DNA of 64,000 nt from positions 1-64,000 of the forward strand of contig CAZEXK010000001.1 in assembly GCA_964516815.1 (NCBI GenBank), written 5' to 3'. The notes under the pieces are model-generated. The model worked only from the letters and a program-made list of their open reading frames with translations, did no database searches and had not been told where the DNA came from. This DNA comes from CAIJNA01 sp964516815 (GTDB lineage Bacteria; Campylobacterota; Campylobacteria; Campylobacterales; Arcobacteraceae). The translations under genes were made by a program, and so were the position numbers. This document shows, in pieces, positions 8,501-17,112 of this stretch (its first letter is position 1; each line of letters begins with the position of its first letter).

Positions 8501-9430
8501 TTATCCGTCGCTATTTATTGTTTTTATTAATGATTGTAGAACTTCTTTAGAGTCATCAAAAGGTGGTTGACAACCACCTGCTGCTTCATGTCCACCACCA
8601 CCATATTTTAACATCAATTCACCTATGTTAGTATTTGATGATTTATTTATGATTGATTTACCTGTACTATAAACAACATTTTGCTTATTTTTTCCCCAAA
8701 TTGCATGAATTGATATATTAATTTCTGGATATAAAGCATATATCATAAATCTATTACCTGGATAAATGATTTCTTCGTCTCTATAATCAATTATTATTAG
8801 ATTATTATGAATAGTAGAACATCTTTTTAATTGCTCAATAAATTCAGTTTCATATTTAAAATACAAATCAATTCGTTCTTTAACATCTGGTAATGCCATT
8901 ATTTCTTCTATTCCCAGATTTGCACAATGATGTATTAAATCCATCATAAGTTGATAGTTTGAAACAGAAAAGCTTCTAAATCTTCCAAGCCCTGTTCTAC
9001 TGTCCATTAAAAAACTTAATAATTCCCAATTCTTTGGACTAATAATATCATCTTTTAAAAATTGTCCCGAGTCGGCTTTATTAGCTGCATCCATCATTTC
9101 TTTGAATTTTTTGGGAAATTTTTCATCTCCACCATAATATTGATAAACAACCTCTGCTGCACTCGGAGCTTCTGGTATTATAATATGATTATCATTTACT
9201 TCATTTCGTATAGTTTCACTAAAATGATGATCAAATGCTAAATGCACACCTTTTACATATGGTAAATTTGTTGTAATATCATCTTGAGTAATCTCAACTT
9301 TACCATCTTGCATATCTTTTGGATGTACAAATGATATTTCATCGATAATACCTAAGTATTGTAATAATGTACCACAAACTAAACCATCCATATCACTTCT
9401 AGTAACAAGCCTATACAATTTATTTAACAT
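8501..9430 (-). CDS. DHH/DHHA1 family phosphoesterase
   Basis: 309-residue two-domain metal-dependent phosphoesterase. The N-terminal DHH domain shows TRSDMDGLVCG (metal Asp pair at about 13-15) and FDHHFSE at about 67-73, the signature motif. The C-terminal DHHA1 domain ends with GGGGHEAAGG (about 277-286), which binds substrate phosphate. Relatives include RecJ, oligoribonuclease NrnA and exopolyphosphatase-related proteins. In this group it is usually annotated as an exopolyphosphatase-like or nanoRNase-like protein; the true substrate cannot be told from sequence alone. It follows the PHP phosphatase gene after 44 bases. Confidence 0.85.
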   Translation of the reverse strand: MLNKLYRLVTRSDMDGLVCGTLLQYLGIIDEISFVHPKDMQDGKVEITQDDITTNLPYVKGVHLAFDHHFSETIRNEVNDNHIIIPEAPSAAEVVYQYYGGDEKFPKKFKEMMDAANKADSGQFLKDDIISPKNWELLSFLMDSRTGLGRFRSFSVSNYQLMMDLIHHCANLGIEEIMALPDVKERIDLYFKYETEFIEQLKRCSTIHNNLIIIDYRDEEIIYPGNRFMIYALYPEINISIHAIWGKNKQNVVYSTGKSIINKSSNTNIGELMLKYGGGGHEAAGGCQPPFDDSKEVLQSLIKTINSDG

Positions 9431-9474
9431 ATTAACTCCCAGTTAATTTATTTTAGCAATATTTTACTTAATTA

Positions 9475-10260
9475 TTAAAATTTATGCAATATTTTGTCTT
9501 TTTGTATAAAACTAACACAATTTTTATATCCTACTTCTCTAGCTATTTTTGAAACCTCATCGTATTTATATCCAACTTGATCAATACTATGCGCATCTGA
9601 AGAAAAAGTTATATCAATATCAAGCTCATAGGCTAATTGTAAAATACTTTTTGAAGGATACATCTCATTTATTGGTTTTCTTAGTCCTGCACTATTTATT
9701 TCAAGTACCATATTTGATTTTTTGATTTGTTTTAAAGCCTTGTATGCAATGCTTTTGATATCTTTTTTAGGTAAATAATTAAATAATTTAATTAAATCAA
9801 AATGTCCGACAACATCAAAATACTTACTTTTAGCCATTTGTTCAACCGTATTAAAATACTCAATCCATATGCTATTTATATCTTTTGATTTAAAATACTT
9901 TATATACGCAGGATTGTCAAAACCCCACTCTTTTATAAAATGTACTGAACCTATAAGATAATCAACTTTAGAATTTAATATGTCATTTTCAATATATGAT
10001 TCATTATTCATAAAATCAACCTCATATGCCAATAATATTTCAATATCATTTTTATACTTTTCTTTTAATTGTAGGATTTCTTTTTCATATGTTTTTGATT
10101 CTGTAAGATTCATTCTATATTCTGGTTCAAATTTCATAGGTGCATGATCACTAAAACCATAAATATCAATTCCTAATTCAATTGCTTTTTGAATATATTC
10201 TTCATTACTCCCTGTAGCATGATTGCAAAGAGTTGTATGATTGTGTAAGTCAATTCTCAT
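9475..10260 (-). CDS. PHP-family histidinol-phosphatase
   Basis: 261-residue PHP-domain metal phosphatase of the HisJ/HisK type, which removes phosphate from histidinol phosphate. Visible metal ligands are the HNH of DLHNHT at residues 6-8, DHAP near 39, a GSVHFIKEW segment near 104, VGHFDLIK and a late SSDAH. The hisB gene at 39378 encodes only the dehydratase, so a separate phosphatase is needed and this protein can fill that role. The start overlaps the stop of the upstream cyclase gene (ATGA). Other PHP substrates remain possible. Confidence 0.75.
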   Translation of the reverse strand: MRIDLHNHTTLCNHATGSNEEYIQKAIELGIDIYGFSDHAPMKFEPEYRMNLTESKTYEKEILQLKEKYKNDIEILLAYEVDFMNNESYIENDILNSKVDYLIGSVHFIKEWGFDNPAYIKYFKSKDINSIWIEYFNTVEQMAKSKYFDVVGHFDLIKLFNYLPKKDIKSIAYKALKQIKKSNMVLEINSAGLRKPINEMYPSKSILQLAYELDIDITFSSDAHSIDQVGYKYDEVSKIAREVGYKNCVSFIQKDKILHKF

Positions 10261-11498
10261 GCTCTTATTTGATTTCTTCCTGAATTTTTTGCTTTATATA
10301 AACCATTGTCTGAAGATAAAATCATTTGATCTAGTGATTCTAGTTTTTCAAGACAATATCCTATAGAAATAGTATACCTAACATCTCCTTCTTTAGTTTT
10401 TATAATATTATTTTCAAAAGTGTTTCTAATGTCTTCTAATTTTGCTAAAAATTCTTGATTTTTCATTTCAAATACTAAAACACAAAATTCTTCACCACCA
10501 AATCTAGAAATAATACAGTTTAAACCTTTCAAACTTTTATTTAGTATTGAAATTACTTCTTTTATAGCTATATCACCGATATTATGTCCATAAGTATCAT
10601 TTATCTTTTTAAATTTATCAATGTCTATCATAAACATTTTTGTATTTTTATATTTTAAAAAACTTTCACTACCTTGTGAAAAGAAATATCTTCTATTGTA
10701 TGCACCAGTTAAAAAATCTTTATTTGCTTTATTTCTTATTTCCTCAAAAAGATCCAATATTTCTAATGATGAATTTAATCTAGCATAAAATTCCTCATTT
10801 GTAAATTCTTTATATAAAAAATCATTTGATCCGTACTTTAAGAACATAGATACTAAATTGGTATCTTTGCTATCTGTAATTGTTATAATTGATTTTTCAT
10901 CTTTACCATAATCCATTCTAATACTTTTTAACAATTCTAAGTTATTCATATTTGATTTATCACAATCTATGTACACTAAAGAAATATCTTTATTATTCTT
11001 AAAAACTTCAAGTGCATCATTAACATCGTATGATACTATTACTTGTAATTGATAGCTTAACAAAAGATTTTTTAAAGATTCTGCCATAGTTTTTGACTTA
11101 TTTACAACTAAAACTTTTTTATTTTTATTTTTATTTTTAATTATTCTTTGTATAATTTCAACAGCATAATCATAAGCAAAGAATGTATTGTCTTTAATTA
11201 CATAATCAATTATAGATTCATTTTCAAAAATATGCTCTTTTTGTTTACTTGAAGAAGTAAGTATAATACTTGGAATATTAAATTTATTTATATATTCAAT
11301 AATTTCACCATTTTTAGCATCTGGCAATACAAAGTCAAGTAAAGATATTGAAATATCTTCTTCATAATCTACTAATACTTTTTTACATTCTTCCAATGAA
11401 TATGCAATTATGGCATCAATGTTTAATCTTATTAAAATTTGATCTTTTAAATATTTTGAAACTAGTTTATCATCACATACTATTAATATTTTATTCAT
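10257..11498 (-). CDS. REC-REC-GGDEF diguanylate cyclase
   Basis: 413 residues. The first receiver domain (about 1-115) has the acidic pair Asp9-Asp10 and phosphoacceptor Asp55 in LLDFVLPD. A second receiver-like domain (about 127-245) has lost the N-terminal acidic pair and is probably a dimerisation module. The C-terminal GGDEF domain (about 255-413) begins DFLTGAYNRR and has an intact GGEEF at 334-338, so it should make cyclic di-GMP. No membrane segment is present. The start overlaps the moaE stop by one base (TAATG), so it is translationally coupled to the molybdopterin genes. The matching kinase is not visible. Confidence 0.88.
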   Translation of the reverse strand: MNKILIVCDDKLVSKYLKDQILIRLNIDAIIAYSLEECKKVLVDYEEDISISLLDFVLPDAKNGEIIEYINKFNIPSIILTSSSKQKEHIFENESIIDYVIKDNTFFAYDYAVEIIQRIIKNKNKNKKVLVVNKSKTMAESLKNLLLSYQLQVIVSYDVNDALEVFKNNKDISLVYIDCDKSNMNNLELLKSIRMDYGKDEKSIITITDSKDTNLVSMFLKYGSNDFLYKEFTNEEFYARLNSSLEILDLFEEIRNKANKDFLTGAYNRRYFFSQGSESFLKYKNTKMFMIDIDKFKKINDTYGHNIGDIAIKEVISILNKSLKGLNCIISRFGGEEFCVLVFEMKNQEFLAKLEDIRNTFENNIIKTKEGDVRYTISIGYCLEKLESLDQMILSSDNGLYKAKNSGRNQIRA

Positions 11499-11944
11499 TA
11501 GCTTAATATACCTGCGCCTTGTATTTTTGTACTTCTATTTAGAGCGTATTGTCTTTTTTTAGAAACTATATCATATTTCCAAATAGGTGCATTTGCTTTA
11601 AAATCTTCCACAAATTCATCAATTAAATCTAACGCAACTCTCCTTTTGGGAGAACAAACAGCAGCTATATATGAACTTTTATGATTTAACACATCACCAA
11701 TACTGTGAGCCATTAATACTATTGCATTATTGCTTTTAGCTTTTTCTTGCCATTTGCTAAACCATTTTTTTAAAATAGGTTCATAAATATCAAAACTTAA
11801 TCCATCAATATAATTTTCATCTCTAACTACACCAACAAATGTAATAATTGCACCATAATTTGAATATTTATATTTTTCATACCATGCATTAGTAATACTT
11901 TCGACTTTTAAATCACCTTGTATTAATTGCAAATCATTGTTCAC
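11498..11944 (-). CDS. moaE: molybdopterin synthase catalytic subunit
   Basis: Large subunit of molybdopterin synthase, which with thiocarboxylated MoaD inserts the dithiolene sulfurs into precursor Z. The 148-residue protein has the family core: GAIITFVGVVRDE, a WQEKA helix, VLMAHSIGDV, and the AVCSPKRRVALDLIDEFVEDFK segment with catalytic lysines, then PIWKYD. An ATG at 11989 would extend it, but that lies inside moaD. The GTG at 11944 directly after the moaD stop gives the normal MoaE length and is preferred. It is in operon with moaD. Confidence 0.9.
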   Translation of the reverse strand: MNNDLQLIQGDLKVESITNAWYEKYKYSNYGAIITFVGVVRDENYIDGLSFDIYEPILKKWFSKWQEKAKSNNAIVLMAHSIGDVLNHKSSYIAAVCSPKRRVALDLIDEFVEDFKANAPIWKYDIVSKKRQYALNRSTKIQGAGILS

Positions 11945-11945
11945 A

Positions 11946-12167
11946 TCAGCCACCACACACGGGAGGTAGTAAAGAAATTTTGTCTCCATGTTTTAAAATA
12001 TGATTTTTATCTTTTACTAAAACATCATTTATTGCCACGGCACTATTATCAAGCCATTTATGTAAATTCTCATCTTCTTTTAATATATCACCTAAAAGAT
12101 TTAAGTTTGTAATTTCTAATTCTAAAGATTTTTTGTTAATAGGACCTAAAAACTCAACTGTAATCAT
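11946..12167 (-). CDS. moaD: molybdopterin synthase sulfur carrier subunit
   Basis: 73-residue ubiquitin-like protein ending in the required Gly-Gly (PPVCGG), whose C-terminal glycine carries the thiocarboxylate sulfur. The beta-grasp pattern VEFLGP... and the late GDKISLLPPV are typical. First gene of a moaD-moaE-cyclase-phosphatase run. A TATAAT on the minus strand (12202-12197) lies 30 bases ahead of the start. Confidence 0.9.
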   Translation of the reverse strand: MITVEFLGPINKKSLELEITNLNLLGDILKEDENLHKWLDNSAVAINDVLVKDKNHILKHGDKISLLPPVCGG

Positions 12168-12196
12168 ATTAATCAGCCTTTTAAATAAATTGTACT

Positions 12197-12202
12197 ATTA
12201 TA
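12197..12202 (-). promoter_or_regulatory. probable -10 box of the moaD operon
   Basis: A perfect TATAAT on the minus strand in the 63-base spacer between divergent moaD and mqnA, with no convincing -35 box. It lies inside a small inverted repeat, TTGTA/TACAA (12190-12205), which could also serve mqnA. Confidence 0.4.
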
Positions 12203-12230
12203 CAACAATTATGTTAAGGAATACCATTTA

Positions 12231-12890
12231 ATGATTTTTGCTAAAATTGACTTTATTAATTTATTACCATTTTATACTTACATAAAAAAAAAAATTAGCT
12301 CTACTCAAATTAAACAAATTATTAATTACAAAAAATCATACCCTTCTGCAATAAACAAAAAATTTAAAAAAAGACAAATAGATGCTGCGTTTATATCCTC
12401 TATTGCTTCAAGAAATAAAAATACAGTTGATTTGGGTATTGTTGCAAAAAAAGATGTATTTTCTGTTTTGGCAATAAAAGGCAAATTTGAGGCAGATTAT
12501 CAATCTAATACATCAAACGTATTAGCACAAATATTAAATATACAAGGTAAAATTATCATAGGAGATAAAGCTTTACAGTATTATCACAATAATCCAAAAG
12601 ATAATTTTATTGATTTAGCAGAATTTTGGCAAGATAAATACAATCTTCCTTTTGTTTTTGCTAGATTATCATTTAACAAACATAAAACATATATAACAAA
12701 ATTAGCAAATAATTTTAAAAAAACAAAGGTAAAAATACCTCAGTATATTTTAAAAGATTGTTCAAAAAAATCTGGTTTAAGTTGCAAACAAATCAACGAT
12801 TATCTCTTAAAAATATCTTATGATATATCATATAAAGAAAAAAGATCATTGAAGTTATTTTTTAAATTAGCAAAACAAAAAGGATTATAA
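12231..12890 (+). CDS. mqnA: chorismate dehydratase of the futalosine pathway
   Basis: 219-residue protein of the MqnA/MqnD periplasmic-binding-fold family. It would convert chorismate to 3-enolpyruvyl-benzoate, the first step of futalosine-dependent menaquinone synthesis used by Campylobacterota. The start FAKIDFINLLPF and the AAFISSIAS segment fit the short form seen in this group. The length is below the roughly 270 residues of actinobacterial MqnA. A run of 11 A (12284-12294) sits at codons 18-22. uppP starts 2 bases after the stop, so the pair is co-transcribed. MqnD is possible but the INLLP start favours MqnA. Confidence 0.75.
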   Translation: MIFAKIDFINLLPFYTYIKKKISSTQIKQIINYKKSYPSAINKKFKKRQIDAAFISSIASRNKNTVDLGIVAKKDVFSVLAIKGKFEADYQSNTSNVLAQILNIQGKIIIGDKALQYYHNNPKDNFIDLAEFWQDKYNLPFVFARLSFNKHKTYITKLANNFKKTKVKIPQYILKDCSKKSGLSCKQINDYLLKISYDISYKEKRSLKLFFKLAKQKGL

Positions 12891-12892
12891 AA

Positions 12893-13660
12893 ATGGACAT
12901 ATTTGATTCTATACTATTAGGAATAATAGAAGGATTTACAGAATTTTTACCTATTAGTTCAACAGGACATTTAATAATAGCATCAAAGTTTTTAAATATT
13001 GACCAAACTAATGTAACTAAAGCTTATGAAGTTATTATCCAATTTGCTGCTATATTAGCTGTTGTAATAAACTATAAAGACAAATTTTCAATAAAAAAAA
13101 TTGAACTTTGGAAAAAATTAATTTTATCATTTATTCCTATAGGAATAGTTGGCTTTATTTTTGCTTCAAGTATAAAATCTATGTTTAATATTCAAACAGT
13201 AGCCATTATGTTTATAATAGGAGGTATAGTATTTTTAATAGCTGAGAAATACTACAAAGAAGATAAAAATACTATAAATGATGTTGAAAAAGTATCTTAT
13301 AAACAAGCTTTACTTATTGGTTTAGCTCAAATAACTGCACTAATACCTGGTACAAGTAGAGCAGGAAGTACAATTTTAGGAGCAATGTTTGTAGGACTTA
13401 GCAGAAAAGCAAGTGCGGAGTTTTCTTTTTTATTAGCTTTACCCGTTATGTGTGCTACAACTGCTTATGATTTATTAAAACATTATAACGATTTTAGTAA
13501 TGCTAATTTACTTGTCTTAGCCGTAGGATTTATTGTTGCTTTTATTGTTGCTTTTATAACTATAAAATTATTTTTAAAGTTTTTAGAAAAATTCACTTTC
13601 CTTGCATTTGGAATATATAGAATAGTATTTGGTACTATTTTATTAATATGGTTTATTTAG
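12893..13660 (+). CDS. uppP: undecaprenyl-diphosphatase
   Basis: Inner-membrane enzyme (BacA/UppP) that removes a phosphate from undecaprenyl diphosphate so the lipid carrier can be reused in cell-wall synthesis. The 255 residues have both family signatures: GFTEFLPISSTGHL at about 14-27 with the catalytic Glu, and PGTSRAGSTILGA at about 152-164 with the phosphate-binding Arg. Seven or eight hydrophobic segments follow. Its 3' end overlaps the converging lipoprotein gene by 8 bases. Confidence 0.95.
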   Translation: MDIFDSILLGIIEGFTEFLPISSTGHLIIASKFLNIDQTNVTKAYEVIIQFAAILAVVINYKDKFSIKKIELWKKLILSFIPIGIVGFIFASSIKSMFNIQTVAIMFIIGGIVFLIAEKYYKEDKNTINDVEKVSYKQALLIGLAQITALIPGTSRAGSTILGAMFVGLSRKASAEFSFLLALPVMCATTAYDLLKHYNDFSNANLLVLAVGFIVAFIVAFITIKLFLKFLEKFTFLAFGIYRIVFGTILLIWFI

Positions 13661-14615
13661 CATACAAAATTTTATGTATGCCTAAATCATTTATTTTTTT
13701 ATTAAAACTTTTTACACCATTAGCTATTGCATTTTCATTACTTGAAGATGATCTACCAACTGTATTTATAATATGAGTTGAGAGTACTTTATTATTTGAT
13801 TTCACGCTAATAGTTGAAGTAATCTTTGCTATTTTCCAACTATTGTATGTGGAGTACCTTATATTATTAAAAAGATCAATTACTACATCTTCATTTGAAG
13901 ATACCACTTTGTATTTATTTTGATTTAAAAATGATATTAGTTCTTCTTTATACATATTATTTTTATTAGAATTTATTTTGATTTTTAATGATTTTTTTAA
14001 TAAATCTAAATCATTTAAAATATTTTCATACTTAGTATGTATGTATTTATAATCAAAATTATTTTTTATACTATGTAATATCATAGATTTATTTTTGGCA
14101 TCTGTGATTGTATTTGTAATTGAACTTAAAAAATAAATTTCTTCAAGTTTATCTTTTCTTTTACTATTTTGAACATTTATAGATATTTTATTATCTAAAA
14201 TATCAAATTGCTTTTTTTGCTCATTAAAAAGTGCATCTCTATTAACGCTAACAAGTACAAAAAAACTATTAGAATTTTGGGAAGTTTTATTTACGCGATA
14301 GTTTATAAAATTTATTTCTTTAGTTTTTGACACAATATCTTTTATATTTTCTTTTAAATAACTTGATGTTTTTCCATTGTCTGATGTAGTAGTTATGCTT
14401 TTCATTGAAGAAGTTATAGATACACTTAACTTTTCAGATATATTTTTTAAAGCATTTATTTTTGCATCATTTAACTTATTTGATTGACCAGTACCATAAA
14501 GTGATTCATTAGTATTTATTGGTGAATTTAAATACCAAGATGGTAAGTTTGTATTTTTATTATTAGTACAAGATACAAATATAACAGAAAAAATAATTAT
14601 GCATATGTATTTCAT
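13653..14615 (-). CDS. LPP20-like lipoprotein, distal gene of a lipoprotein trio
   Basis: 320 residues with a lipoprotein signal (FVSC, Cys16). Directly after it comes the LPP20/FlgP-type start: PSWYLNSP, then LYGTGQS, then DAKINALKNISEKL with SVSI. The remainder is a lysine- and serine-rich region with a second alpha/beta part. LPP20-domain proteins are outer-membrane lipoproteins; FlgP of Campylobacter and Vibrio belongs to this class. It follows the CsgG-like gene after one base, so they are co-transcribed. Function is not proven. The context suggests a shared outer-membrane assembly with the CsgG-like protein. Confidence 0.65.
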   Translation of the reverse strand: MKYICIIIFSVIFVSCTNNKNTNLPSWYLNSPINTNESLYGTGQSNKLNDAKINALKNISEKLSVSITSSMKSITTTSDNGKTSSYLKENIKDIVSKTKEINFINYRVNKTSQNSNSFFVLVSVNRDALFNEQKKQFDILDNKISINVQNSKRKDKLEEIYFLSSITNTITDAKNKSMILHSIKNNFDYKYIHTKYENILNDLDLLKKSLKIKINSNKNNMYKEELISFLNQNKYKVVSSNEDVVIDLFNNIRYSTYNSWKIAKITSTISVKSNNKVLSTHIINTVGRSSSSNENAIANGVKSFNKKINDLGIHKILYAK

Positions 14616-14616
14616 T

Positions 14617-15732
14617 TTATTTCCTATTTATAAGTTGTAATAATTTCAAGTTTTTTTGCTCACCATTTATTACTTTAAGCCATGTATGAGTTGCAGAAAT
14701 ATATTTACTTGCTTCTAATTCAATATTATTTGAAACTTTTTCACATACTTTGTCATTACTCAATGGATCAGTGTGTGTTTGTGTATTATATACTACGAAT
14801 GTATTTCCTTCTTTTATATTATCGTTTGTACCCATATTTATTTGTGCAATAATATCTCCATCAAATTCCTTAAGACGATTTATATATGCATTTGCTTGAA
14901 ATTTTTCTTCAAATTTATTTTTTAACTTAGGTAAAACTTCATTGATATTTTTCTTTACTGCTCCTACAAGTTGTCCATATGTAGGTTTTGAATTTGAATT
15001 AATTTTACTTTCATTTTTAACTTGTTTGGAAAATATTATTTTTCCACTTTGAACATCTATCATTTTAACAGTAATTGCGGTTTTAATAGTTGTTCCATCA
15101 AAAAATGAACTTGCCAAATGAACTGCTACACTAGCTAATTTTAAATCATCATCATTTGTGTGCATAGCAACATTAGTAACTTTTCTTGTGATATTTGAAT
15201 AGTTTTTGTAATTATGATCAACATAATCAATTGAACCTGTAATTATATATCTAACTCCAGAAATTTTACCAAATTCAACTATACTTGTTTCTTCTAAAAG
15301 TCCACTATCTTGTAGTTTTAATTCAGCATCAATTTTATGCATATCAGATCTTGTAAATAGTTCAGCACCACTTGTATTAATAATAATATTTTCAATAGAT
15401 GGTATAAAAGCTTTTGCAAGTTTTGGATCTACTAGTCTTGTAGTTTTAGAAGAATTTGATTTACTTCTTGCACCAATTCCTATAATGCTAACACCAATTC
15501 CTATACCAGAATCACTGTATTGATCATTGCTATTTGCAACAGCAAAATTTGAATTATTTGTAAAACTAACTACAGCTACTTTTATTTTTTCTTTATCATA
15601 ATATTTTTTACATTCATCATGCATTTGCAATTTTGTATTTAATTCATTATTATAATCATTGAGATTTATTGTACGAGAGCTACAAGAAATAAAAAATAAA
15701 GCAATTATCAATATAAATATATATTTTTTCAA
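14617..15732 (-). CDS. CsgG-like lipoprotein with FlgT-like C-terminus
   Basis: 371 residues with lipobox FISC (Cys17). The central part (about 50-260) has the CsgG/TolB-N pattern: KVAVVSFTN, SGAELFTRSDM, VRYIITGSIDYV, then VKMIDVQSGKIIFS. The C-terminal 80 residues (GDIIAQINMGTNDNIKEGNTF) look like the C-terminal domain of FlgT. CsgG-type lipoproteins form or decorate outer-membrane pores, and FlgO/FlgT relatives stabilise flagellar outer rings. The glycine-rich SGIGIGVSIIGIGARS insert at about 75-90 is amphipathic. It is co-transcribed with the LPP20-like gene below it. A pore or flagellar role is inference. Confidence 0.65.
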   Translation of the reverse strand: MKKYIFILIIALFFISCSSRTINLNDYNNELNTKLQMHDECKKYYDKEKIKVAVVSFTNNSNFAVANSNDQYSDSGIGIGVSIIGIGARSKSNSSKTTRLVDPKLAKAFIPSIENIIINTSGAELFTRSDMHKIDAELKLQDSGLLEETSIVEFGKISGVRYIITGSIDYVDHNYKNYSNITRKVTNVAMHTNDDDLKLASVAVHLASSFFDGTTIKTAITVKMIDVQSGKIIFSKQVKNESKINSNSKPTYGQLVGAVKKNINEVLPKLKNKFEEKFQANAYINRLKEFDGDIIAQINMGTNDNIKEGNTFVVYNTQTHTDPLSNDKVCEKVSNNIELEASKYISATHTWLKVINGEQKNLKLLQLINRK

Positions 15733-15800
15733 TTATTTTCCTTTAATTTATATCATGTTTGTATTAAAAATATTCAGGTATTTACTACTATGATTTTAAT

Positions 15801-15829
15801 TAAAAAGAAAATAGAACAACGTTCTATTT
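15801..15829 (-). terminator. intrinsic terminator after the LPP20 gene
   Basis: Perfect 9-bp arms AAATAGAAC (15809-15817) and GTTCTATTT (15821-15829) around AAC, with a T-rich tail on the minus strand. The LPP20 stop codon lies in the stem. It separates the LPP20 gene from the CsgG-like gene, which would then need its own promoter or read-through. Confidence 0.65.
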
Positions 15830-16421
15830 ACTTATTATAAGATTTTTCTAATTCAGCATCCAATTCACCGTTAGCCTGAGAAGCTAAGAATTTTTGATAC
15901 ATTGCCTTATCATTTTTAAATGAAGTTTTAATAGCTTTATCCATTGTTTTTTTCAATGATTCATTTGAAACAGTAACTAATAAGTATAGTTCACCAGTGT
16001 TCTTATTTGTCCATACATCAACTGATCTACTACCACTTAACGATTGACTAGATAATTGTTTTGATACTTTTGAATTTGAAGCATCAAATGTAGCATCAAC
16101 TCCAGAACCAGTTGTAGCTTTATATGATTTAAATAAATTTGATACTTTTGTTGAAATTTGAGAAGCTAGCCCATCTCTTCCATCTGCTAAAGCTTCACTT
16201 CTTTGCATTGATTTATCATTTCCTGCATTTTTTTTAGCAATTCCAAGTGCAGCCACACTTCCATCTACATATGGGTTACATGTCCACTTAGGAGCTAAAA
16301 CACCATCTTGCTTACAGCTAAAATCTTCTTTTTTTTCTACTTCTTTTTTTGAACTACAAGCAATAAACAATATACTAGATAAAGTAAGTATTGAGATAGT
16401 TTTTATTATAGTACTTTTCAT
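15828..16421 (-). CDS. LPP20-family outer-membrane lipoprotein
   Basis: 197 residues with lipobox LFIAC (Cys22). The LPP20 domain pattern follows: APKWTCNPYV, VAALGIAKK, SEALADGRDGLASQISTKV, then a strand-rich part with TGELYLLVTVSNES. The domain occurs in H. pylori Lpp20 and in FlgP, which builds the basal disk of Campylobacter flagellar motors. Start ATG has AGGAAA upstream. A terminator at the stop makes it a transcript end, and two related lipoprotein genes follow. Which LPP20 subtype it is cannot be decided by eye. Confidence 0.75.
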   Translation of the reverse strand: MKSTIIKTISILTLSSILFIACSSKKEVEKKEDFSCKQDGVLAPKWTCNPYVDGSVAALGIAKKNAGNDKSMQRSEALADGRDGLASQISTKVSNLFKSYKATTGSGVDATFDASNSKVSKQLSSQSLSGSRSVDVWTNKNTGELYLLVTVSNESLKKTMDKAIKTSFKNDKAMYQKFLASQANGELDAELEKSYNK

Positions 16422-16506
16422 TTGTTTTCCTATTTTAATTTTTATAATGTTAGCATAGTTATACTTAATGCATTTTGTTCATATCTAGGCTAAATATTTA
16501 TAGTTT

Positions 16507-17064
16507 TTATTTAAATGTTCGATTAGAAACAATTGATAAAAATTCATCTTTTGTTTTTTTGTCTTTTTTAAATAGTCCTCTAAGTGCTGAAGTGACAGTT
16601 GTTGAACATACTTTTTCAACTCCTCTCATTTCCATACACATATGTCTAGCATCAATCATAACAGCAACACCTTTAGGGGAAATAGCCTCATTGATTGCAC
16701 TTGCTATTTGTTCTGTTAATTGTTCTTGTATTTGCAACCTTCTAGCAAAAACATCCACAACTCTTGGTATTTTACTAAGTCCTATTACTTTTCCATCTGG
16801 AATATATGCTACATATGCTTTTCCAATAATTGGAAGCATATGGTGTTCACACATAGAATAAAATTCAATATCTTTTACAACGACCATTTCATTATTACTT
16901 GATGTAAATAATGCTTTTTTTATAATTTCTTGTGCATCTTGTTCATAACCACTGCACATAAACTCCCATGCTTTTTGTACTCTTTTAGGAGTATCAAGTA
17001 AACCTTCTCTTGATGTATCTTCACCAATGTGAATTAACATATCTTTGACTGCATCTTGCATCAT
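16507..17064 (-). CDS. folE: GTP cyclohydrolase I
   Basis: Converts GTP to dihydroneopterin triphosphate at the head of folate synthesis. The 185 residues show the zinc-site and active-site motifs: MCEHHMLP (Cys and His ligands), GKVIGLSKIPRVVDVFARRLQ, QEQLTEQIA, and ARHMCMEMRGV with the second Cys ligand. It ends with the usual TALRGLFK. It is the last gene of the gspE/gspF run, starting about 48 bases after gspF, so it may share that transcript or have its own promoter. Confidence 0.96.
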   Translation of the reverse strand: MMQDAVKDMLIHIGEDTSREGLLDTPKRVQKAWEFMCSGYEQDAQEIIKKALFTSSNNEMVVVKDIEFYSMCEHHMLPIIGKAYVAYIPDGKVIGLSKIPRVVDVFARRLQIQEQLTEQIASAINEAISPKGVAVMIDARHMCMEMRGVEKVCSTTVTSALRGLFKKDKKTKDEFLSIVSNRTFK

Positions 17065-17112
17065 TAACCTTTTTATAATAACTTATTTTATTATATCAAA
17101 GTAAACTATATA

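Noticed and set aside
11945..11989. MoaE start at ATG 11989
   Set aside because: It would overlap the moaD end in another frame and lengthen MoaE beyond the usual size; GTG 11944 follows the moaD stop.
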